DNA of 32,696 nt from a bacterium (lineage in GTDB: Bacteria; Patescibacteriota; Saccharimonadia; Saccharimonadales; UBA4665): the NCBI GenBank assembly GCA_021781915.1, contig JAJXVX010000003.1, forward strand, positions 1 to 32,696. Reading direction: 5' to 3'. Shown piece by piece: positions 1 to 6,622 of this stretch. Positions within the stretch are counted from its first letter, which is position 1, and each line of letters starts with the position of its first letter. The notes beneath the pieces were generated by a model. It saw only the letters and a program-made list of their open reading frames with translations, was not told where the DNA came from and searched no databases. The position numbers and the translations under genes were made by a program.

Positions 1-682
1 AATGCGGTGTTTGGTTTAATTTAGACACCAGGTTAGTAATAATTAAAAGCTTAGCTTTTGATTTCTTGATTGTCTCTGCCATACCCTTGATTATCAAAAC
101 TGGTAAAATAGAGACGTAAAAGTTGCCTGGTGCAATAACTATTAAGTCGGCTGTAAAAACTGCTTCCTTAGCTTCGGGATTTATCGCCGGAACCGGTTCT
201 TCGTAAAAAAGTTCAGGCTTTGCGGTTTTAAATTTATGGTTTTCAATCTTGATCTGTGAAACTATTGTCTCAGCGCCATCTTTTAAACATAGAGTGTTAT
301 TTTCAAGTGTGGATGGTACGACACGACCTTTAATGTTGAGAACCTCTGATGCAACGGAAACAGCTTTTGCAAAACTGTTATACCTCAGACTTAGTCCAGA
401 CAGAATGATATTACCAAGCGAATGACCCTTGAGTGATCCGGCGCCAAATCGATAACTGAACATTTCTCTTATTTCTGGTTTTGAGCTCAAAGCTACCAGA
501 CATTGTCTGATATCTCCTGGTGGCAAGACACCAAGTTCGTCTCTAAGTAACCCAGTTGAACCGCCATCGTCGCTCATATTCACAATAGCCGATAGTTCAA
601 TGGGCAAATTTTTTAAATCATTTAAGATCGTGTAGCTACCAGTGCCGCCACCGATCAATACTACCTTGGGGGTGTTTTTCAC
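1..682 (-). CDS. yvcK: YvcK/CofD-like gluconeogenesis factor, 3' end cut by window
   Basis: This is the N-terminal 227 codons of a YvcK-family protein; the C-terminus lies outside the window. Family hallmarks are visible: GGGTGS at residues 11-16, NMSDDGGSTG at 35-44, PPGDIRQCL at 54-62 and GHSLGN at 86-91, which form the nucleotide-sugar/2-phospholactate-transferase-like Rossmann core. YvcK members bind UDP-sugars and are needed for growth on gluconeogenic carbon and for cell-wall homeostasis in Firmicutes and Actinobacteria; the role here is inferred from that. The start is GTG at 680-682: an in-frame TAG sits only four codons upstream and no other start is available. It follows the DUF5666-like gene by 31 bp on the same strand. 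There is no Shine-Dalgarno site, but an extended -10 (TGT-TAGAAT) ends 6 nt before GTG, so it may have its own leaderless promoter. Confidence 0.93.
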   Translation of the reverse strand, partial: MKNTPKVVLIGGGTGSYTILNDLKNLPIELSAIVNMSDDGGSTGLLRDELGVLPPGDIRQCLVALSSKPEIREMFSYRFGAGSLKGHSLGNIILSGLSLRYNSFAKAVSVASEVLNIKGRVVPSTLENNTLCLKDGAETIVSQIKIENHKFKTAKPELFYEEPVPAINPEAKEAVFTADLIVIAPGNFYVSILPVLIIKGMAETIKKSKAKLLIITNLVSKLNQTPH

Positions 683-688
683 ACTACT

Positions 689-697
689 ATTCTAACA
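689..697 (-). promoter_or_regulatory. Extended -10 before yvcK
   Basis: On the minus strand TGT-TAGAAT ends 6 nt before the GTG start of yvcK. The TG dinucleotide makes it an extended -10, and no good -35 is visible at 17 bp. It would give an internal promoter and a leaderless yvcK mRNA. Confidence 0.4.
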
Positions 698-713
698 TTA
701 GTTCTAGCTAGTC

Positions 714-1172
714 TTAGTTGATAGTAATAGAAGTAGCAGTTAAGGTGTTATTGTTGTATTGTCCAACTATATCTACTGTATCGTTAACGGCTAGTGAAGA
801 AGCACCAATATATTGAGTTGAACTATTAGTTGTCACAATATTTGAAGTTCCTCCTCCTACCACTGTAATTTTATCGCCATTGATTTCAGTCACTACTCCG
901 GTGATTTCCAATTGATTAGACATTGATGATGGTGGTGTCGACATGAATGTTGAATTACTCTGCCAGCCAAAGCCGTTTAACCCTCGCATGTTATTGAAAT
1001 TCCTTGATCGTTCAACGTAAAAATTTCTAGATACTCGCCCAGCGGCCATGCCAAACATGAAAACTATAAATAATAAGATAAGTACAATTATTCCAAAAAG
1101 GATTCTATGTTTCCTGTGCTCCCAATGTTTGGAAGTAATATCGTTATTAGTGTCGGCTGATTGTTCTGTCAT
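714..1172 (-). CDS. Membrane-anchored protein with DUF5666-like domain
   Basis: A 152-residue protein with a short charged cytoplasmic N-terminus, one transmembrane helix at about 24-43 and an extracytoplasmic part. A Ser/Asn/Pro-rich linker (about 50-87) leads to a small beta-rich module at 88-152 with the pattern ITGVVTEINGDKITV ... VNDTVDIVGQ, typical of the OB-like DUF5666 fold. No enzymatic function is known for such modules; they are common in secreted and envelope proteins. The ATG is preceded by a clear AAAGGAG Shine-Dalgarno at 7-8 nt spacing, supporting this start. It lies 31 bp upstream of yvcK and is divergent from the orphan gene at 1281, with a perfect palindrome at 1249-1270 in the shared intergenic region. 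The membrane topology is well supported; the domain name is a pattern match by eye. Confidence 0.8.
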   Translation of the reverse strand: MTEQSADTNNDITSKHWEHRKHRILFGIIVLILLFIVFMFGMAAGRVSRNFYVERSRNFNNMRGLNGFGWQSNSTFMSTPPSSMSNQLEITGVVTEINGDKITVVGGGTSNIVTTNSSTQYIGASSLAVNDTVDIVGQYNNNTLTATSITIN

Positions 1173-1242
1173 AACTTCTCCTTTTAAACTATTAATTAAA
1201 ATTTAACTTTTTTATCTGAAATTGTGCTTAGTATTTTTATAT

Positions 1243-1271
1243 TTGCCGTTATGTCACTAATATGACATAAT
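1243..1271 (+). promoter_or_regulatory. Promoter of the 1281 gene (leaderless)
   Basis: TTGCCG at 1243-1248 and CATAAT at 1266-1271 are separated by exactly 17 bp. The -10 ends 9 nt before the ATG at 1281, so transcription should begin at or within about 3 nt of the start codon. There is no Shine-Dalgarno site. Confidence 0.7.
1249..1270. promoter_or_regulatory. Perfect inverted repeat, candidate operator
   Basis: Arms TTATGTCA (1249-1256) and TGACATAA (1263-1270) are perfectly complementary around a 6-nt spacer. The element fills the spacer and most of the -10 of the plus-strand promoter, so a bound dimeric repressor would block RNA polymerase. It could also affect the divergent gene at 1172. 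The cognate regulator is not known. Confidence 0.55.
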
Positions 1272-1280
1272 ATCTCGATT

Positions 1281-2117
1281 ATGGAAGAGCTGGATTTCAC
1301 TAAAATAAAAAACTATATGGATGAGGGTGAAGCTAATGATCTTGCTAGCGAGATGGAAGAGTTAGAGATGTATCAGCAAGAATTGCAGGACATTAGGTAT
1401 ATCACTGAAATAATAAAATCTAGCGACATAGTAGCCCCACTTAATCTTGATTTGGATAACATTACACCTGATGATTTTTTTGAAGTTGAGCAACTAGACG
1501 ATGACGAAGCAGAGTCAATTGAGATCGATTTTATAAGAGCCATATATCAGATGACCCATGTCCTTTATGGTGTCAGATATGATTATCCACTTAGTATATC
1601 GACGGCCGTTACCAGTATTGCTGCATTGGAAGAATTTTCGATTAACGAGATTAAAAGTTGGTATAAACTAATCGAAGATTTATCCGGTTTAAAAATTTTG
1701 TCCGGTTTTGAGAAGATAGATAATAATCGCATAAAAGAATTCCAAGACCTTGAGACCAAAAAATGGGAACAGGACTACATTAAAAGCTACGTTAAACATG
1801 GGTTGATTGATTCGATAACTCATAGTTATGGTCAACATGATAATTTAAGTGAGCTGATTTCTCAGATGATATTATTGGTCGAAAGAAACATTGCCGAAGA
1901 AAGATTCTACAGTTCCACAAGCGTTGAAGTCCTCGGTCTTTTTGACGCCTCTCAATTAAAATCCAATATTAGACGACTGAATGGCGGATATCTAAAGGAC
2001 AGTGATATTGACGGTATCTTAGATCATATTGCGGCGTATTTTGAAGAATCGGAATGGGAAGTTATTGAATATCCAATCTTTTTGCCACCCGAAAAAGCTA
2101 ACTACATGTGGAACTAG
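1281..2117 (+). CDS. Orphan acidic helical protein, paralogue A
   Basis: A 278-residue soluble, strongly acidic protein; I do not recognise the family. It has no signal peptide or membrane segment and is predicted mostly helical from its composition. It is clearly homologous to the next gene: both begin with a short (L)DFxKI motif, share ITPDD/ISPDQ, and share a central block NEIKSWYKLIED...ILSG (here about 122-142). Both also end with a YPIF motif near the C-terminus. The ATG at 1281 is fixed by a promoter ending 9 nt upstream; there is no ribosome binding site. It stops with TAG 61 bp before the paralogue, which has its own promoter. Context with a P-loop ATPase at 3112 suggests the three act together, but no function can be assigned. 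Confidence 0.85.
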   Translation: MEELDFTKIKNYMDEGEANDLASEMEELEMYQQELQDIRYITEIIKSSDIVAPLNLDLDNITPDDFFEVEQLDDDEAESIEIDFIRAIYQMTHVLYGVRYDYPLSISTAVTSIAALEEFSINEIKSWYKLIEDLSGLKILSGFEKIDNNRIKEFQDLETKKWEQDYIKSYVKHGLIDSITHSYGQHDNLSELISQMILLVERNIAEERFYSSTSVEVLGLFDASQLKSNIRRLNGGYLKDSDIDGILDHIAAYFEESEWEVIEYPIFLPPEKANYMWN

Positions 2118-2141
2118 CCGGACTCTATTTATAAAATATAC

Positions 2142-2170
2142 TTGAATAAAACTTACATTTATTATATAAT
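2142..2170 (+). promoter_or_regulatory. Promoter of the 2179 gene (leaderless)
   Basis: TTGAAT at 2142-2147, 17-bp spacer, consensus TATAAT at 2165-2170. The ATG at 2179 begins 8 nt after the -10, so the predicted start of transcription coincides with the start codon. No Shine-Dalgarno site is present. Confidence 0.75.
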
Positions 2171-2178
2171 ATCTATCT

Positions 2179-3108
2179 ATGGAAAATAGTGGTGAATTAG
2201 ATTTTGAAAAAATAAGACAATTTCTCGGTGGAGTTTCTGCTGAAGAAGCTGGTTTGAAGCCTTTCCAAGGCGAACCCAGTAATCTAAGATTAAACGAAAA
2301 ATTAGCCGAACCAGATAGCGGTGGATTGCACTTTATAGCTGATGGTTTTTCTTTGCTTAGAAATCAGATTGATGAGATGACTTTGATCCCTAATGATGAC
2401 GAGAGTTGGCATTTATTTGACTACCTAGAAGAGCTTAGTCAATTTGGTGTTCCAGTGCCAAGTGAGATCGATATTACCCAGATATCACCTGATCAGATTA
2501 AAAATTGGCGTAATGAAGATTATCCAAATCAACTAAAAACCTTTTTTGGTGTTTTAGAGAACTTAAATCATGCAATGGCCGGTCATAAATTATCAAAAAA
2601 TATTTATATTTCTGAAGCCGCCGCCGGGATTGCTTATTTACCAGGTCTAACACTTAATGAAGTTAAAGCATGGTTTAAAGTTATCGAAGATTTTTCAGAT
2701 GTCGAAATACTATCCGGTGACGATTATACCGATTATCAGTTAATTCTAGACTTGAATATTTTAGAGGGCAAAAAAAAGCAGGCTGAATATTTAAAGAATC
2801 ACTTAAAACAAAGTTTGGTTAAAGATATAACATATCAAATTGGCAATTATTCCGTTATCTCTGAATTAGTTGATCATTCTTTTAATTTTGTCGGATCTTT
2901 GTACGACCAGACGGCTGGAGATTTCAATGATATTGACGAGCTCAACCCCGAAACTAGCTATCTAAAAGAAAAAATATCGACCGCTGCAAAAGAGTTTTTG
3001 AGTCACGATGAAGTTGCCGAAATATTCGATAAAATAGATGACTTTTATAGCACCGTTAAGCCTTTTGAACTTAAGTATCCTATATTTGAAAAATCAAGCT
3101 ACAATTAA
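2179..3108 (+). CDS. Orphan acidic helical protein, paralogue B
   Basis: A 309-residue soluble protein, paralogous to the 1281 product and of unknown function. The best conserved block is LNEVKAWFKVIEDFS...ILSG at about 159-180, followed by a second shared stretch (HLKQSLVKDITYQIG). Compared with paralogue A, it carries about 30 extra residues, mainly in the N-terminal third (Gly/Pro-containing segment at about 17-50). No catalytic motif, signal peptide or membrane helix is visible. The start is decided by the consensus promoter directly upstream. Its TAA is separated from the ATPase ATG at 3112 by only three bases, so those two genes are almost surely co-translated. Divergence between the two paralogues suggests an old tandem duplication rather than a recent one. 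Confidence 0.85.
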   Translation: MENSGELDFEKIRQFLGGVSAEEAGLKPFQGEPSNLRLNEKLAEPDSGGLHFIADGFSLLRNQIDEMTLIPNDDESWHLFDYLEELSQFGVPVPSEIDITQISPDQIKNWRNEDYPNQLKTFFGVLENLNHAMAGHKLSKNIYISEAAAGIAYLPGLTLNEVKAWFKVIEDFSDVEILSGDDYTDYQLILDLNILEGKKKQAEYLKNHLKQSLVKDITYQIGNYSVISELVDHSFNFVGSLYDQTAGDFNDIDELNPETSYLKEKISTAAKEFLSHDEVAEIFDKIDDFYSTVKPFELKYPIFEKSSYN

Positions 3109-3111
3109 ATT

Positions 3112-3957
3112 ATGGAATCTAGACAAGAAATTGCTGATGTCTCGAATGGCGTTGGCTTTAGGATGTATGTCGGTGGCCGAAAAGAAACCCATAAGCTAGA
3201 TTCTGTTGATGATTCTTTCAGCGAAAAGTACAATGTTCTAAACCTGGCCGTTAAAGAGAAGGTAATACTATTAAAAGGAGCCAAAGGTTCTGGTAAGTCA
3301 GAGTTCCTCGACAGTTTAATGGAGGACTGCAAGAATAATGATTTGTCGTGTTTTAAACTCAGTGTTCACATTAATGGCGGAAAGTCCGAGGGCGTTGCCA
3401 ATATTATTGATATATTAGAAAAATATCTTGAACACACAGCTCAATACGCTGGCATGATTTTAATCGACAACTGTGATTTTATCGGATATAGGGGAAAGCG
3501 ATCACGAATTAGCGCAGAGGCTTATTCACAAGATTTTCTGGAACTAATAAGTGAACTTAATGATCCTTGGATTAGAAATAATAATCTCATGATTGCTACT
3601 AGTGGTAGTGATCGATGGATTGATGAACAATGGCGTTGGCCGAAGGGTAGTTTAATTTACAAAAATGCTGCCAGTGTACTTGGATTATTTGAACACCGTC
3701 ATCAATTCCAGGGTCAACTAACTAACAGTCATTTTATGGAAATACTGACTTCTCGACTGTTTGATCGGTTTGTTAATCTTAGCGAAGCGGCTGATTTTGA
3801 AAAAACCGATCGAAGAGCCAGATATTTAGCTGGACAGGTTCTTCTAGAAGCCGATGGTAGGGGCTTAGCTGATTTTAAACATGCTACTAAGATTGATCTT
3901 GATTATGTTGAAACCGGCGATATAAAAGCAGCTTTTGATTTACTCTCTAAGACCTAG
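3112..3957 (+). CDS. P-loop ATPase partner of the paralogous orphans
   Basis: A 281-residue protein with an intact Walker A motif GAKGSGKS (56-63) and a Walker B-like MILIDN (115-120), so an AAA/STAND-type NTPase fold is likely. Residues 1-45 form a short N-terminal extension; the region after about 145 shows no sensor or arginine-finger motif I can name with confidence, although a run of arginines (about 127-131) follows Walker B. It has no membrane segment. ATG 3112 follows the previous stop as TAA-ATT-ATG, without a ribosome binding site, implying coupled re-initiation. The last codon TAG overlaps the stop of kup on the other strand in a shared CTAG. I infer that it acts on or with the two paralogous proteins upstream. 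Confidence 0.85.
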   Translation: MESRQEIADVSNGVGFRMYVGGRKETHKLDSVDDSFSEKYNVLNLAVKEKVILLKGAKGSGKSEFLDSLMEDCKNNDLSCFKLSVHINGGKSEGVANIIDILEKYLEHTAQYAGMILIDNCDFIGYRGKRSRISAEAYSQDFLELISELNDPWIRNNNLMIATSGSDRWIDEQWRWPKGSLIYKNAASVLGLFEHRHQFQGQLTNSHFMEILTSRLFDRFVNLSEAADFEKTDRRARYLAGQVLLEADGRGLADFKHATKIDLDYVETGDIKAAFDLLSKT

Positions 3958-5843
3958 AGACTTAATAAGTAACGTATCTCAACTGTTCGATTAAGTGGTA
4001 ATTTATAGAATTCAGAACTTGCCACAGCGTTTTTACTCAAGAATACATAAATAATTTTTCTCCAAGCCGACAGATTTTTCTTGGTAGTCATCACAATTTC
4101 CGATAGAGAAATAAAATAAGATGCGGTCAATAACTCTCTTTTCAGGTGGGGTTTTAGGTTTGGTAGGTTGGATAGGGTTTCAGGGATGTTGATATGATCT
4201 CTAAAACCATAACTTAAAATGACATGATAGATATGGTTTACCTTATCTAAATTAGTAATTTCGGCTCGGTTAGCCTCAGGAACATGAGGTTTATTGGTCG
4301 TCTCAATATTAATTATGAGGATCTCTTGGTGGAGTTCGTGAAATTCACTCAAGTTAGCTCTAAGGGCTAAAGGAGTTAAGTCCTGATGATGTCCGATATA
4401 GATAGCCAGTCCAGGTATTTTTTTAATTTTCGGTGAAGTGTCGTTGATTTCTTTTATAAATTCAGCCAATGGTTTTTCTTGCAGGCGTCTCTCTTTAGAG
4501 ACTATTTCTTGTCCTTTCATCCAAGTTAAGATGATTTGAAAGACAATTAAACCAATGGCAATCGGGAACCAACCACCGGATACAATTTTGATTAAGTTAG
4601 CTCCGACAAATAAGATGTCGAGGGGTAATATAATAAAACCTATCAGGATAACTTTTAGATTGTTAAATAACCAGATTCGCTTGATCAAAATTAAGTACAA
4701 TAAGGCATCTATCAAAAGCGTACCACTGACAGCAATACCGTAAGCGGCGGCTAGTTTGTCTGAGGACTTAAAGTAGATTACTAGAAACGAAACACTCAAA
4801 AATAGCAGAAAATTGATACCAGGAATATAAATTTGACCAATCTTTTTTCTAGAGGTGTGAAAAATATTCATCTTAGGCAAGAAATTCAATGCCACAGCTT
4901 GTTTTATCAAGGAGAATGTACCAGATATAACAGACTGAGAGGCTATGACGGTTGAAACGGTTGCCAGTATGACTACTGGAATTTCAAGATAATTTGGGAA
5001 GAGAGAAAATAAGGGGTTGGCTGCCGCCGCTGAATTATTTAAAATGGTTGCTGCTTCTCCTAAATAACATAAGATAAGGCTTGGAAAAACAATATAAAGC
5101 CAAGCGTTTTGAATGGCTGGCCGGCCAAAATGTCCTAGATCGGCGTAAAGTGCCTCTGCTCCGGTAATTGCCAATACAACTGCCCCCATCGCTATGAAAG
5201 CATTCAAAGGATGGTTAATTATGAAGTTAATACCTGTAAGTGGAGACAAACTTGAAATAACTTGAGGATGGCTGATTAGTCTAATCAGTCCGGCCAGTCC
5301 TATGGTTGTAAACCAAACCACCATAATCGGTCCGAAGTATTTACCAATGTAGCCGCTACCCTTAGATTGAAGTAAAAAGAGAATAGCGATGATTAAAAGT
5401 GTTATTGGAATAATTAAGTTAGCTAGATCCGGAGTGATGACTCGAAGGCCTTCTACGGCCGATAAGACTGAGATGGCCGGAGTTATTGTACTATCACCGA
5501 AAAAAAGAGCTACGCCTATAATTCCCATAATCAGGATTAATTGTTTATGTTTTATTTTTTCGATGTGATGACGCAAAATCGTGACTAAAGATAAAATGCC
5601 ACCGTCACCATCATTGTCCGCTCGCATTAAAAAAACAATAAACTTAATCGAAACGACAATAATCAATGACCAAATAATAAGCGATAGAATACCTAAGACG
5701 TATTCTCTAGAGATCTGAAGTTTGAAGCCGGATCTTGAGAAAGCCGAACTAAATACATAAAGGGGACTAGTGCCAATATCACCAAAGACTACACCGAGTG
5801 CACCGACCGTAAGACCAAGGCTAGTTTTTTTTGTTATCTTCAT
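3954..5843 (-). CDS. kup: Kup-family potassium uptake transporter
   Basis: A 629-residue KUP/HAK/KT-family K+ transporter, full length for the family (about 620-640). The diagnostic N-terminal motif GALGVVFGDIGTSPLY is at 14-29, followed by about twelve hydrophobic helices up to about residue 440 and a cytoplasmic C-terminal tail of about 190 residues. The conserved GDGG segment after the second membrane helix and FFGDSTITPAISVLSAVEG are also present. Kup imports K+ by proton symport in characterised members. The gene is monocistronic and convergent with the ATPase gene; both stop codons lie in the same CTAG tetranucleotide at 3954-3957. A TATAAT on the minus strand lies 24 nt upstream of the ATG, but no Shine-Dalgarno site is obvious. 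Confidence 0.97.
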   Translation of the reverse strand: MKITKKTSLGLTVGALGVVFGDIGTSPLYVFSSAFSRSGFKLQISREYVLGILSLIIWSLIIVVSIKFIVFLMRADNDGDGGILSLVTILRHHIEKIKHKQLILIMGIIGVALFFGDSTITPAISVLSAVEGLRVITPDLANLIIPITLLIIAILFLLQSKGSGYIGKYFGPIMVVWFTTIGLAGLIRLISHPQVISSLSPLTGINFIINHPLNAFIAMGAVVLAITGAEALYADLGHFGRPAIQNAWLYIVFPSLILCYLGEAATILNNSAAAANPLFSLFPNYLEIPVVILATVSTVIASQSVISGTFSLIKQAVALNFLPKMNIFHTSRKKIGQIYIPGINFLLFLSVSFLVIYFKSSDKLAAAYGIAVSGTLLIDALLYLILIKRIWLFNNLKVILIGFIILPLDILFVGANLIKIVSGGWFPIAIGLIVFQIILTWMKGQEIVSKERRLQEKPLAEFIKEINDTSPKIKKIPGLAIYIGHHQDLTPLALRANLSEFHELHQEILIINIETTNKPHVPEANRAEITNLDKVNHIYHVILSYGFRDHINIPETLSNLPNLKPHLKRELLTASYFISLSEIVMTTKKNLSAWRKIIYVFLSKNAVASSEFYKLPLNRTVEIRYLLSL

Positions 5844-5867
5844 TTTTAAAACCGCATTTTCAAGTTA

Positions 5868-5873
5868 ATTATA
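5868..5873 (-). promoter_or_regulatory. Candidate -10 of kup
   Basis: Consensus TATAAT on the minus strand, with its end 24 nt before the kup ATG. The -35 position (GCTCAA at 17 bp) is poor, so this is tentative. A 6-bp inverted repeat GCTTAT/ATAAGC lies upstream at 5910-5926. Confidence 0.35.
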
Positions 5874-5945
5874 TCTGATAAAAGCTATATTTGAGCATAT
5901 AATACTTAAGCTTATCTGTTATAAGCATTGGCATTATCTAACAGT

Positions 5946-5975
5946 TTGGCATCGGGCTTATGTATTTTATATAAT
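5946..5975 (+). promoter_or_regulatory. Distal promoter P1 of the 6048-7759 operon
   Basis: TTGGCA at 5946-5951 and consensus TATAAT at 5970-5975 with an 18-bp spacer. It would start transcription near 5982, about 65 nt before the ATG at 6048. The second promoter lies immediately downstream. Confidence 0.5.
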
Positions 5976-5979
5976 AGTA

Positions 5980-6008
5980 TTGACATAGAATAAACAAAGT
6001 GTTAGAAT
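5980..6008 (+). promoter_or_regulatory. Proximal promoter P2 of the 6048-7759 operon
   Basis: Consensus TTGACA at 5980-5985, 17-bp spacer, TAGAAT at 6003-6008. Transcription is predicted near 6015, giving a leader of about 33 nt. A 9-bp inverted repeat flanks the -10. Confidence 0.75.
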
Positions 6009-6018
6009 ATTGTTTATT
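5989..6018. promoter_or_regulatory. Perfect inverted repeat around the P2 -10, candidate operator
   Basis: AATAAACAA (5989-5997) and TTGTTTATT (6010-6018) are perfect complements separated by 12 nt. The -10 of P2 lies inside the spacer. A dimeric regulator bound here would cover the promoter from spacer to transcription start. The first arm lies within the -35/-10 spacer and the second overlaps the predicted start. Confidence 0.5.
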
Positions 6019-6047
6019 AATAAGCATAAGAAAGATTGATATTTATT

Positions 6048-6584
6048 ATGAAAACAGTCGAAAATACAACTAGTAAATACAACGGTAGTCATCGTCAGGC
6101 AAAAAGATCTCATCATTCAGTTCTAAAACCGGTTGCCGACGATAATTCCAACCATTTTTCTGATAGCTTTGAATCCGGGATTAAGCCTAAATCGGGTTTT
6201 AAAAAAGCCATCGGAGTTATCGCTTTAGCAGCATCCGTCATAGGCGGAGCTTACGCTTTTACTAAGTATGAAAATTTTAAAAAAGAACTGACTAATGCAA
6301 CAACAGAACAACAAATCGCTACACAGCTTGATCACCAAGGCATTGTCTTTAATAGTGTAGATGTTTCAGGTAAGCAGGTCATAACAAATATACCAGTGTC
6401 GGCTACTTCGAAAAATAGCTTTGCATTTTATACCGATATATTGCCAACCGGCCAAGTAGAACTGTATCAGAACTTATCTACTGCCAGTGGTGAAACCAGA
6501 CACATTTATCCAATAGTAGATGTTAGGAGTGAGCATATGGCTCAAAAAGCACTTCAGGCAGTAATGAGTCAGGTCAGTAAATAA
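6048..6584 (+). CDS. Single-pass envelope protein of unknown function
   Basis: A 178-residue protein with a basic, Ser/His-rich cytoplasmic N-terminus (1-50), a transmembrane helix at about 51-71 and an extracytoplasmic C-terminal domain. I do not recognise the domain. It contains the stretch YTDILPTGQVELYQNLS (about 128-144), which resembles the YTYYPTGQ repeats in the next gene, suggesting related modules. I chose ATG 6048 over an in-frame TTG 12 bases upstream: ATG is the commoner start and an AAGAAAG purine run lies about 13 nt before it, whereas it would be too close to TTG. The gene is followed after 38 bp by the transglycosylase-like gene, with which it shares tandem promoters and the terminator at 7783. 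Confidence 0.8.
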   Translation: MKTVENTTSKYNGSHRQAKRSHHSVLKPVADDNSNHFSDSFESGIKPKSGFKKAIGVIALAASVIGGAYAFTKYENFKKELTNATTEQQIATQLDHQGIVFNSVDVSGKQVITNIPVSATSKNSFAFYTDILPTGQVELYQNLSTASGETRHIYPIVDVRSEHMAQKALQAVMSQVSK

Positions 6585-6622
6585 TCTTTATTTACCAAAA
6601 AAGAACCAAAGGACTAATTTAA

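Noticed and set aside
3105-3332. 75-codon minus-strand frame opposite the ATPase
   Set aside because: Antisense shadow of the Walker A-containing gene, without promoter or ribosome binding site.
6036-6047. TTG start four codons upstream of the 6048 gene
   Set aside because: ATG 6048 is a better start; the purine run that could serve as ribosome binding site is too near TTG.
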